Below, piece by piece: positions 37,504-48,468 of a stretch of 64,000 nucleotides of DNA. This stretch comes from Dromaius novaehollandiae (lineage: Eukaryota > Chordata > Aves > Casuariiformes > Dromaiidae), in assembly GCF_036370855.1 (NCBI RefSeq), contig NC_088099.1, positions 77,231,218 to 77,295,217 on the forward strand, read 5' to 3'. Position 1 is the stretch's first letter. The number at the start of each line of letters is the position of its first letter. Made by a program: the position numbers and the translations under genes. The notes beneath the pieces were generated by a model. The model ran no database searches. It was not told the origin of the DNA and saw only the letters and a list, made by a program, of their open reading frames with translations.

Positions 37504-39530
37504 AAACCTTCTCCATGATTTGTGGGGCTCAGGGTAAATGCAGTTTTCAGGTATTTCAGCATTCAGATGTTTTAAACAGTATCTCTGTTTTTCAAGAAGT
37601 CTTATTTGTGAAGTATATTTGTTGTTTTACTAATACCTTTAATATTGTCTCACCATTCAAATGCAAATCTCTGCATATTCAGAATATACTTGCATAGAAA
37701 CACACTTCCATTTTTAGCTTGTCTTGCTGGAGGAATCCTTGCACTAAACAAATCTCTTCTCTTTCCCCTCTCTTCTAGGTGGGTGATGCTGCAGGGACTG
37801 CTTTTCTTGCTACCAGGCAGAAACAATGGATTGATCTACATAAGCGTCTTTCTCTCTACGGTCACTTGCCATGTGCTCTCATTTTTCTTTTTCCCTGAGC
37901 TGGGAGTTTGTTCTTCAAAAAGATAGTTTCATGTTGGCCACTTACCAGTCTTTAAAAGTGCCCAGTGTTGTGCTGTATTCAGGTTCTGTTCAGACTGACC
38001 ACTTGAATTTTGTGGCTGCCAAACACACAAACAGGCCTTACTTGCGATAGGAAAATTTCCGATGTATTTGAGAACCCCAAGACAGCTAGGATCTTGCGTG
38101 GTGGAATTTAATAGTTGGTGCATGCTGTTCTAATTCAAGTGACTTTATCAAACAAATTCCTTGTGAGCAAACACAGTTGTCTGATGAATGCTGAACAGAG
38201 ATGCTTTCATCGTTTGTGAGGGTTTTGTGATGCACTATCTGAATTGAAAGTTTCCTGTCAAGAAGCTGGTATTACAGATGTTTGTAATTGGGTGTGGTGC
38301 AAAAAATGATTAACCTTAAATGATCACATTTTAAATGTAAAGATTTCGATATGCGGTTTATCTTGAAGACAGAAATGGATTTACTTGCAATTTACAAACA
38401 AGAAAATTATGACACAGTATGTGAAAACAAGATAAAGCCTTCAGATAAGACATATGCCGTAAGGGAAGACTTAGTGTTCCTGCAGGGGTTAGTTCCACTA
38501 TGGTAACTTTTAAGTGTGATTTTTATCTGATACTCTAGGTATTTTATAAGAAGTTTTTCCTTCCACATATTTCGATAGAAGGATCAGTTGTCTGAAAAGT
38601 TACAGATGAGCTTCTTCTGAATAGTTTTATTTATCATAACTGTTGGCTCTGGGGCCAGTAATAGAAAATTGAAAAGAACATCTATCATTTAACAATGACG
38701 TTTTTAAAAACTAGACAAATACCTGTGAGTGTTTGGCATCCAGTTTAGTTGGCTTGTGTATACAGACTTTGTGTATATGTTATTTTCAAGAACAGCTTTG
38801 CATAAATAGGAAACTGCTGTTATTCAGATTATACTTGCTTAAGACTTATAAGCTTGAAAGAGAGAAGGAATAAAACAAAAATGTCTCCTATGCTTTCTGG
38901 AAAAAGCTTGGCAATGCTTGCAAAGATGTGTGCTTGGAAAGCAATTGCTTCTGCTACCATGCATGGTACAGTTCCCAGTCTGCTCCCAAGCCAGCTCACT
39001 GACTTGTGTAGACCTTTGGATTGCCCCTTAAATGTCCTGAACAACTTGATTACATGGAAGAGATGATATACACGGAGAAGAGGTTAAAGCAAGTGTTGCC
39101 TGCAGCAAAATTAAGGTTCCCTTAATTAAACTTCAAATGACTAAATTGTATATTACATAGAATTCTCAGTCTCAGTGTCTTCTTATGCCAGTTTCCTCAC
39201 TTTTTTACATTTCAAGAAATGTTCAAGCACTTCACGAGTATTAGCCTCCATTTTAGAAATATTTAGACAAAAGCATCTGGTTCCATAGTATCCTGTCTGG
39301 TAATGATACTGTGAAGACGGCCATTAAACCCAAAGAATGAGAAATGTTATACAGAAATAATATTGTTCTTGCTAAGCAGTATGATTTTACAAGAAAAAAG
39401 ACCGAAGTTGAGAGCAAAATTCTCATCAATTTCAAGAGTGCTGAGATTTCATGAGCTTTCTGAATATTTAAAAAATTTTTTTAAGAACCAACAGAGAAAT
39501 TATGGAATCCCCCCATTGTGAAAATTATAG

Positions 39531-40155
39531 TTGTGTGTTTTTTTGTGTTTTTTTTGTGTTTTTTTTGTGGTTTTTTTGTGGTTTTTTTGTGGTTTTTTTG
39601 TGGGTTTTTTGTGTTTTTTGTGTTTTTTTGTGTTTTTTTGTGTTTTTTTGTGTTTTTTTGTGTTTTTTTGTGTTTTTTTGTGTTTTTTTGTGTTTTTTTG
39701 TGTTTTTTTGTGTTTTTTTTGTGTTTTTTTTGTGTTTTTTTGTTTTTTTGTGTGTTTTTTTGGTAGGTTTTCGGAGGTTTTCGGAGGTTTTCGTGTTTTT
39801 TTGTTTTGCTTTTTTGTGTTTTTTTGTATTGCTTTTTTGGTGTGTTTTGGTGTGTTTTGTTTTGGTGTGTGTGTTGGTGTGTGTGTTGGTGTGTGTGTTG
39901 GTGTGTGTTCTTTTTGTGCTTTTTTGGCGTGTTTTGGCGTGTTTTGGCGTGTTGTTTTTTTTTTGCTTTTGTGTGTTTTGGGGTTGTTTTTGGGGTTGTT
40001 TTTGGGGTGCTTTGGGGTTGTTTTTGGGGTGTTCTGGGTTTTGTTTTTTTGGGTTTTGTTTTTTTTTGTTTTTTGTGTCTTTTTGTTTTTTTGTTTTTTG
40101 GTGTTTGTTTCTTTGTGCTTTTTGTTTCTTTGTGCTTTTTGTTTCTTTGTGTTTT
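39531..40155 (+). repeat. T/G-only mosaic minisatellite array
   Basis: A 625-bp tract on the + strand that is almost entirely T and G. I count four A residues (39765, 39775, 39785, 39828), and C is sparse. It is a chain of different tandem blocks. Nine perfect copies of the 10-mer TGTTTTTTTG occupy 39621-39710. Three copies of a GGTTTTCGGA-type 10-mer lie around 39765-39793. A 12-bp GGTGTGTGTGTT block lies around 39863-39905, and GTGTTTTGGC units around 39927-39955. GGGGTTGTTTTT units cover 39980-40030, and a roughly 17-bp TTTCTTTGTGCTTTTTG unit covers 40105-40150. Borders with normal AT-rich DNA are sharp. It lacks transposon features. Because every stop codon contains A, all three + frames stay open across most of it, which produces spurious Phe/Val/Cys-rich ORFs. 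Confidence 0.95.
39980..40038 (+). other. G-quadruplex candidate, TTTTGGGG-like block
   Basis: Five GGGG runs start at 39980, 39992, 40004, 40014 and 40026, and a GGG run starts at 40036. They are separated by T-rich loops of 6-8 nt. The pattern resembles the T4G4 telomeric repeats of some ciliates, which are known to fold into quadruplexes. Loops of 8 exceed the strictest 1-7 rule, so folding is likely but not certain. Confidence 0.65.
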
Positions 40156-41017
40156 ACGTTTAACCCCAGGTAGTAATTCTGGTTGAATAGATTGCTTAAG
40201 AGATGTTATTTTTAAACTTTATTTCAAGACTTATGGAAGAGGCTTATACTGTGGCATTGTTTCTCTGTACATCTGCCTGTTCTACATTAATATCTTTTGA
40301 TTTCACTAGTCACGTTCAACCAGATCTGAATTACGTGTAAGAATTCTAGTTCACTCTAAATTCCTTCAAGTCACATGAAGAATTGGGGGCTGCATGGAGG
40401 AGAAAAACTCAAAATAGTGTACTGCTGAGCAGTGCAGTGTATAGACACTATGTATTCTACTAGGCAGCAGTGGGCTGAGCCTAACTTTGGGCTGTCCACA
40501 ATACCTGTGCTCCCTTGCCTGGTGGGGGTGGCATGATGGGAACTGGTGATGTCAGTTAGGTTTGTTGGAGGGAAGTTTCATTAGTTCTACTACTTACAGA
40601 ACAGCTCATTAGACTGGCATTGCTATAGCTACCTTAGTTCAAAAAGAGGAGACTGTTAAAACCAATATTACACGCTTCATTAAACTCAACTCAAATCTTA
40701 AGTAAGGCTATATATAATCATTTTAATTTCTGAAGCTTCACAATTAATCCTAGTTAAATATATTGAGAAGATTTATCAGAAGAGTGTTAGTGCCATTTGT
40801 CTTGATTATCACTTACTAAGGCTTCAAAGTACTCACTTCAAAGTGTTTAAAAGCTTAATGTTTTTTTCTTGCCACAGCATCCGGTAATTTTTTAGTAAAA
40901 AGCAGATTATACTGATTTACTCTGAGGCACTAGAGATAACTAGAATGGAAGTTTTCTTGCGTGACCATGCCATAGGATCATGAGTTATTCCAGGACTACA
41001 GACAGTGTAGATGCTTC

Positions 41018-41063
41018 TGTATTACAGACACAGAACATTTTTGTATTACAGATACAGAACATA
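41018..41063 (+). repeat. About 24-bp near-perfect tandem duplication
   Basis: TGTATTACAGACACAGAACA is followed 24 bp later by TGTATTACAGATACAGAACA. There is one mismatch between the units, indicating a fairly recent local duplication. Confidence 0.9.
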
Positions 41064-43780
41064 TTTTAAAAAAATAGTATGTTGTTTCAGTAATGCAAAG
41101 GATATGCCAGAAAGGAAGCTTTGCCTTCAGACTTAAAGCCACAGGGATTCATGCTCATTTAGCATTTCTGCTAGAGGAATGTCTCTAAAGACAGTCACTG
41201 GTTAAAACACTGTCTGCATGGACTTTGGTAGGTGGCCACAAGAATGCACATCACAGACTTTTGCCCTCCGTATACGATGCTAGCTTGCAGGAAACCTACA
41301 GCTGACTACTTTCGTTGTGCGTAGTGTACCAGCAAGCTGCCTCATGCCACTCTCAGCCTCTGAGTGTTCTTGTATGCATGTCTGGTGTCCCCTTTGCAGT
41401 TCCTCTGTATGCACAGAGAACTTATCTTGAAGGTTGCCTCAAGGAATCCTTCAAAAGTCAATCTAGACCTATCCTCTGCCTTGCCAGTAGGAGGCTGCTG
41501 AGGTTGTGAAATTCACTGTTTGAGAAATAAAATTTCTGTGGGAAATAATTTTCCTTTAGGTGAGAGCCTTTTAGGTAGCCCATAGAGAGCTCTGAAAGGA
41601 AGAACAGAATCATTCAATTCTGATCTGCCATGATTGAGTCAGGGCAATGAGTGTTGGGTGACTAGTGTGACTGAGACAGCTGGGCTAATGCACTTTGAAC
41701 TAGCTAAAACAATTTCAGGCATCAATTGCAAACAGCAAAGGTGTCTTGCAACAGCCAAATCTGGAACTTATTTTAATATGAAAGAATCATGGCTATGTCA
41801 TAATATGTAAAAATGATAATTTTAGTGGCATCTCTATTTGCAGCTAAAAACTGTTGAGATCATCTTGGAATCATAACCCCAGTACAGGTATCTTCAAGGT
41901 TTTCATTTTCAACTTTACAAGTTCTCCACTTGGTTAAGGTTTAGTTCCATCCTGGCAAAGCATTGGACTAATTGGGCTGTAGAGCTAATTATGCCACAGC
42001 TAGAAGATTCATGCAACTGGCTTTCTTCAACATGCTTTGGAGGTTGAATCTGCAGTATCTTGTGACTTCTTTCAGCACCTTCAGCTAGTTGTTCAGTGAG
42101 GCTGCAAATGAGACTGGACCTGCAAAGACATGAATGGAAATGGTTGAGACATTTCCTCAGCAGAGCCCTCTGGGACCATTGCACAGTGTGTGTTTGACTA
42201 CAGTTTTGCTTCAATTTGTGACCAGAGCAATCTAGTAAAACTAGAACTGGCCAATTCTGGCATAAAATCCTTATGCCTAGCCTGTCAAAAAGAAGGATGA
42301 GAAAACAACCTTTGTATTATGAACTACATTTTAATCCTCACTCAGATACAAGGAAGAAAACCTATTCTCCTGTTCTTAAAATCTGCCTAGCACTAAAGTT
42401 GGTTATCAGTGACTTTACCAGTAATTTGATAATATTGTTCTTTGCTGCAGAGAGTGTAAAAACCAGAGCATCCTGGATTATACCAGAGCATACTGCATTA
42501 CTCTTTTACATCTATCCACTCTACATAAATTTGATACTCTTCCCTATTAAGCTGCAAGAACCTGGTTCTGGGACTGTAACACGTTTGCTACATTTGTGGG
42601 GAGAAATCTCCTTTGGTAGGTCTTGATTGGCACCTCTCTAGCAAGCAGTAAGCAAGAGCAAAGCCAGAGTTTCAGAAGACCATCTGAACATATGTTAGGG
42701 ACTTGATCTGAAGTCCTCTGAATTTAGAGTGAATCAATGAATTTTTAAATGAAGTGAAGTGAAGTCCTTCAGAGTTCACAGAAACCAATAACTTGATCAA
42801 AAATTATCATTTTATATAGTTGCAGGCCAAGTGGCTTTAAGTTTTAAACAAAGGAGTTCACCAGTGATACTTGCTGCTGACCCCAGAGAAGAGCAGCCCT
42901 TTCCTGAGCGTCTTACAGGTATTGAGCCTTTTTTGGGGAGTAAGCGCTCTGTGGATATCTGCTGAAGTGTGAGAAGATTTCTTTAAATGATAGATAGTCT
43001 CATTTGTAAGTTAATTTTGAAACAGCTGACATTCTATTTTAAAAACTACTGCTTAACTGTAAAATGAGAGGAAATGAAAGATCTGTATTTGTGTTTGCGG
43101 AGGACTGCCCACATAGTGTTGCAATCTGTCATAGTAGGGAGATGAAGCCATGGGCCAGGATGGGCCAGGCATGAAAGTGGAAATGTTTCCCTTTTTTCTG
43201 GACTCATTGGAGTTCCTTTTGAGTAATGACTTTTCCGTAAAAGAAGAAAGCAGGAATGGCCAGGATGCATCTGCAGGATGGAGCCAATAGATCACTAAAT
43301 TGCATACTGGGTATGTCAGCTACTGGTGGTATCTGGCAGATTGATATGCAGAGGCAATGTACTAGTAGTGGAGTAGATGCATTAGATGCTGCCATCGAAT
43401 GCAGGAGCCAGGAGCAGGAACACTGTTGTGAGCAGAACTGAGATAACTAGAAGAACCTTCCGAAATTACTCATCTCTTTGGGACAACAGATCAATCAGCA
43501 GCTGAATTTATCTGAAAAGTATAATGGGCTATACCCAGTATAGGGTAGTTGCTGGTTACTTCAGCAGCCACTTGATACCCATGGGAGGAGATCAGGACAT
43601 TTGCTAGAGCAGAAACGAAGGAGGCAAGTGGTGGTAGTTCTGATTACTCTTACTCAGGTCTCCCAAACCGAGCTTTGCTTATGTCTCCATTTCCAACCCC
43701 CCTGAAGTTCTGCTTGTTTATAATTGTTTTGTGTGATTCACTGCATGTGAGTGAAAATGTTGTCTCACTCTTGGGTGTAA

Positions 43781-43802
43781 ATTATGCTTGAGAAAGCATA
43801 AT
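43781..43802. other. Perfect 9-bp inverted repeat with GAGA loop
   Basis: ATTATGCTT, loop GAGA, AAGCATAAT. GAGA is a GNRA-type tetraloop if transcribed. It is too short to call a non-coding RNA. Confidence 0.8.
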
Positions 43803-46034
43803 ATAATTCTGTAGACTCCTGGGTAGGGACTCAAGATGTTGTTTAAGAATTTTACTAGGAATCTCTAAAAACTGAACAGACCATTTTTTAAAGCTAATCA
43901 GCATGGGATAGGAAGGTTGCCTAGAGAGCTAAATTACAGGAAATCCACTCTGGTAGTATTCTGAATTCACAGTTACACCATCTTGCACTCAAATTCTTTG
44001 TTGCTGCTTCTTTCATGTAGGTATTTGGTTGGTACTATGCAAAGAATTATGAGTCAGCAGCATATCAAAAGTGAGGAATTAATTTGGGAGAGTCATTGGC
44101 AGCTGAGACTAAGATAAGAATTGTAGCAGAATGACTGATATTTTGAACAGTAGTTTGGACTGTTGCAATGACTTACATCTGGAGTCTTCAAAATACTTCA
44201 CTATGTGTTATGATTTTGAGTACCTCTGTGAGATATCCTTTTTATGATTTCTGTTATGGACCTCTTATATCTGAATAGCCCTGGTAAAGTGTCAAACCTC
44301 TTCCTCTCTCAATGAGAGGAATGGATGATGAGGACATTCCTGCTTTATGTAGTCCGGTCTATTTTTCCAAAGAAAATGATGCATGGGGAAGGTAATGCAG
44401 ATAAGGTGATGCAGGTGTCCGTGGCAAAATTTGGAACAAATCAGGTATGAATCCTGGTTCTTACTACAGTTGTTAGGCACTAGATTACGGCAAATTTACA
44501 GGTCCACTGTAAGGTATTAGTTATGAAACTTAATGGATAGAAATTTGGTGGTGTTTAAACTTGACTTGCATAATCAAAATAAAAGACCATAGGTGGTGTC
44601 ACCCATAATTAGGATTCTCTGATATGTTCCATTATAAGGACTTTCTTTCCAAATGGCTGTTTGGCTGTAACAAACAACCTCTTGGGTCAAAGCCTTCTGT
44701 GCTGGATAACTTTATAGCCTTCAGTTAAAATGATTACTCTTTTTAAGTTCAGGTATTATGATGCCAAGCCATTTCCAAGAATGTTGTTCTGTCCTTTTAA
44801 ATACAGCTACACGATGCTTTTGATGGGAAACTTCTAATGCCTTTTTTATTTTTAACTGAAAAGATACTTGAAACATGGTGGAGATGGCTCTGCTGACAAG
44901 GATATTATCTTTTTCAGTCCCTGTAAAAACCTCACAAGGGTGGGCAAGTTAGAGAATCCAAACATATCTTAGGTTAATTGTGCAAATAAGTGGTTAAGCT
45001 TATCAGCTAGACTATCTGAAGATGCTATCTACTGGGTCTTTAACATCTTGATGATTTGGAAGGCCATGATAAATTGTCTGGAGCAGGTCTGCAAAGCTAT
45101 GTGAAAACAACATTTATGAACTTACCAGTGCTGTGTGGTAGCTCACCATCAGTGACTTCTGCTGCAATGCGTCCCTCTTGCTGTGTAGCCTCATATGACA
45201 GCTTTCTCCACAGCACATCACATGTCCCACATGGGTGGTCCACAATATATCAGGAATAGTTTAGTGCACTAGAGAGGTTTGGGAACCAATGATTTGTCTC
45301 ATAGATAGAAGAGTATTTACACAGTTTTCCACCGTTTTCCTCTTCTGTCAGTTGCTGATGATGTTTATGGAAGAAGAGAATGATTGCCTTTTCTGTGCCT
45401 TCAGATGCTTCTGTTGTGGGAGCCCAGGTGGAGAGGTGGAAAAGGGCACTCTTGCATTTTTTCTGTTAGCAATATTTCTTTTATTCTCAACTTATATTTT
45501 CAGCTTTATAAAGAAATCTAGAATAGGATCTGTGGAAAAACTCCATTACTCTTGCTGTCTGCAAAATTAAGATTGCGTCTGTACTCAAGAAAGTGCAAAA
45601 CTTAAAACTTTGGTTATATCTCATTGTATTACGTTCTATTTATTGGTACTTCCTTTCCTCAAGGGTAATGGGAAAATTATATGGCACTTAGGCAAATAAT
45701 AAACATTATGTACTATATTTAAAGGACTAGACACATGCTACTCCTTGGTCTTGTTATGTAGTAACATAGTTCCTCTTTCCTAATCAATCTGTTTGTATTT
45801 CCCTGTCCTGTCAGTGGCCTGCAGTGGAGTGGAGTGAACAATATGACATTAATCATGGAAAAAGAAAATATATTAAATTGTAGGCAGTTGTATGGCACTT
45901 GATTCTGAGTATTTTCAAGAAGGTAGTCGTAACAAATAAGTCAAAATAGCCTAGAAATGAGGACTGAAGCCCTACTTCAAAAAGTAGAAGAATTATAAGG
46001 TACAAAAGAAACAAAGGATTGATCTTTGTCCTGG

Positions 46035-48468
46035 ACACAGAATCACAGAATGGTTGAGGTTGGAAGGGATCTCTGGAGATCACCTAGTCCAAGCCCCTGA
46101 TCAAGCAGGGTTGCCTAGAGCACATTGCACAGGACCACATGCTGTCTGGTTTTGAATATCTCCAAGGACGGAGACTCCGCAACCTTTGTGGGCAACTGGT
46201 CCACTGCTCAGTCACTCTCACAGGAAGAAAAGTTTTTCCTTATGTTGAGATGGAACTTCCTGTATTTAAGTTTGTGTTCATTGCCTCTCATCCTATCACT
46301 AAGCACCACTGAAAAGAGTCTGGTCCCATCTTATTTACACCCTCCCTTCAGATATTTATACACATTGATAAGATCCCTCTCAGCCTTTTCTTCTCCAGGC
46401 TGAACAGTCCCAGCTATCCCAGCCTTTCCTTATATGAGAGATGCTCCAGTCCCTTCATCATCTTAAAATCCCTTTGCTGGACTTGCTCCAGTAAAGGGCT
46501 ACTTGTCTCTCTTGTATCGAGGAGCCCAGAACTGGACACAGTACTCAAGGTGTGGCCTCACCAGGACTGAGTTGGGGGGGAGGATTACCTCCCTTGACCT
46601 GCTGGCAATACTCTGCCTAATGCAGCCCAGGATACCTTCGGCTGCCTTTGCCACAAGGGCACATTGCTTGCTCATGGCCAGCTTGTTGTCCACCAGGACC
46701 TCCAGGTCCTTCTCTGCAGAGCTGCTTTCTAGCAGGTCAGCCCCCAGCCTGTACTGGTGCATGGGGTTATTTCTCCCCAGGCACCTGACTCTGCATTTCC
46801 CTTTGCTGAACTTCGGGAGGTTCCTCTCTCCCCATTTCTCTAGCCTGTTGAGGTCCCTCTGAAGGGCAGCGCAGCCCTCTGGGGTATCAGCCACTCCTCC
46901 CAGTTTTGGATCATCAGCAAACTTGCAGAGGGTGCACTCTGTCCCTTCATCCAGGGCACTGATGAGTAAGTTGAACAATACTAGACCCAGTATTGACCCT
47001 TGAAGGACACTGCTAGCTATGGGTCTCCAACTAGACTTTGCACCACTGGTCACAACCCTCTGAGCTCTGCCACTGAGCCAATTTTCAATCCATCTCACTG
47101 TCTGCTCCTCTAGTCCGTACTTCCTCAGCTTGTTATGGTATGGAAGACAGTGTCGAAAGCCTTACTGAAGTCAAGGTAGACAACATCTGCTGCTCTCCCC
47201 TCACCAACCAAGCCAGTCATCACATCAAAGGCGGCTATCAGGCTGGTTAAGCATGATGTCCCCTTGGTGAAACTGTGCTGACTATCCCTGATCACTTTCT
47301 TGTCCTTCATGTGCTTGGAAATCGTGTCCAGGACGAGCTGCTCCATCACCTTTCCAGGGATCGAGGTGAGGCTGACTACTGGCCCGAAGTTTCCTGGCTC
47401 CTCCTTCTTGCCCTTCTTGAAGACAGCAGGGGCATTTGCTTTCTTGCAGTTCTCAGGAACCTCTCCTGATCACAATGACCTTTCAAAGATGATTGGTACA
47501 AAGATGAGTGGCCTCACAATGACATCAGCAGCTCCCTCAGCACTCGTGGATGCTTCCCATCATGACCTATGGACCTGTGTATGTCTAGTTTGTTTAAACA
47601 TTGCCTAACCTGATCCTCCTTCACCAAGGGTAGGTCTGCCTTTGCCTGGACTTTCCCACTGGTCTCAGGGACCAGGGATTACCTCTTACCAGTAAAGACC
47701 AAGGCGAAGAAGGCATTAAGTACATTGGTCTCCTCCACATCATATGTGACCCAGCCCTCATTCCCATTCAGCAACGGGCCCACATTTTTCCTGGTCTTCC
47801 TTTTTCTGTTGTTGCACCTCTAGAAACCTTTCTTGTTGCCCTTGGTGTCCCTCACCAGGTTCCACTCCAGACGGCCTTTGGTTTTCCTAATCCCAGTCCA
47901 GCAAGCTCAGACAGTGTCTCTGTATTCCTCCCAGGTCACCCCCGCCTGCTCCCACCTTGTCCATGCTTCTTTTCTATGTTTGAGTTTTGTCAGGAGCCCC
48001 TCGTTCATCCAGGCAGGCCTCCTGCCACCGCCACCTTTGCTTGATTTCCTGCTCGTCAGGATGGACCATTCTTGGCCTTGGAAGAGGTGATCCTTGAAAA
48101 TTAACCAGCTCTCCTCGACCTCCTTCTCTAAAGGAGAACCCATGGGATTCTTCCAAGCAGATCCCCGAATGGGCCAAAGTCTGCTCTCCTGAAGTCCAGA
48201 GTTCTGATCCTGCTTTTTGCTTTTTTCCCCTCCTCTCAGCATCCTAAACTCCACTATTTCATGATCACTGCAACCAGGGCTGTGCCTTGATCTTCACGTT
48301 CTCCACCAGTTCTCCTTGGTTGTAAGTGTGAGGCCTAGCAGAGCATCCCTTGTTGATGGCTCCTTAGTCACTTGTATCAGGCAGTTGTCATGCTGGATTG
48401 CTTGTGCCCTGCTGTGTTGCGCTTCCAGCAGATATTAGGGTAGTTAAAGTCACCTCATTTAACTATAA
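46035..48468 (-). mobile_element. Large 5'-truncated CR1 LINE, minus strand
   Basis: The longest mobile element in the window, about 2.43 kb. Its 3' end is at 46035, where the reverse complement ends in the avian CR1 words ATTCTGTGATTCTGT. The adjoining sequence (TGGTTGAGGTTGGAAGGGAT on the + strand) is the conserved CR1 3' UTR. The 5' end is truncated near 48468 inside the endonuclease domain, just before GDFNYPNICW. It appears less diverged than the two + strand copies. It is broken by frameshifts and stops. The surroundings show no matching sense-strand partner or target duplication. Confidence 0.96.
46499..48468 (-). pseudogene. CR1 ORF2 remnant (C-terminal endonuclease plus reverse transcriptase)
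   Basis: A broken LINE polyprotein read on the minus strand. From its N-terminal side: the endonuclease motif GDFNYPNICW (about 48450-48420), then after a stop and frameshift the catalytic-type SDHEIVEF near 48260. The basic linker with RRPAWMNEGLLTKLKHRKEAW follows in 47907-48254. The RT fingers/palm, with NKLDIHRSM, lies near 47590. Motif [12 protein letters not shown], lies in 47125-47349. The next open piece, 46499-47098, carries motif B as [12 protein letters not shown] and the catalytic box FADDPKLGG with both aspartates kept. It ends with the thumb motif [14 protein letters not shown]. At least several frame changes separate these parts, so no full protein can be made. The family's role is target-primed reverse transcription of its own RNA. 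Confidence 0.94.

Larger units (their letters stand above)
25091..39530. other. Long anonymous AT-rich block without recognisable genes
   Basis: About 14.4 kb with no supported exon. It contains a CpG-dense alternating purine-pyrimidine stretch at 26581-26617, an AT-rich tract at 26970-27046, T24 and T25 runs, a 9-bp perfect hairpin at 36595-36615 and a somewhat GC-richer stretch at 27.9-28.25 kb ending in a donor-like ATG|GTAAGC. A splice-acceptor-like pyrimidine tract sits at 37752-37778. None of these is backed by recognisable protein similarity. Confidence 0.55.
40156..46034. other. Anonymous AT-rich block between the T/G array and the minus-strand CR1
   Basis: No exon or named repeat was recognised in about 5.9 kb. 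A near-perfect tandem duplication occurs at 41018-41063 and a 9-bp hairpin with a GAGA loop at 43781-43802. Frames of 93-117 codons (for example 42273-42626 +) show no family signature. Confidence 0.55.

Noticed and set aside
39502..40173. 223-, 210- and 126-codon + strand frames as genes for hydrophobic membrane proteins
   Set aside because: They exist because the tract almost lacks A and so cannot form stop codons. All three frames are open at once, and the residues simply decode TTT, TGT, GTT and similar repeats.
42273..42626. 117-codon + frame
   Set aside because: It has no domain, no convincing start context and no flanking splice signals that would make an exon. It is probably chance.
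46503..46862. 119-codon + strand frame, and further + strand frames up to 48090
   Set aside because: They are antisense shadows of the minus-strand CR1 ORF2, which is the recognisable reading.
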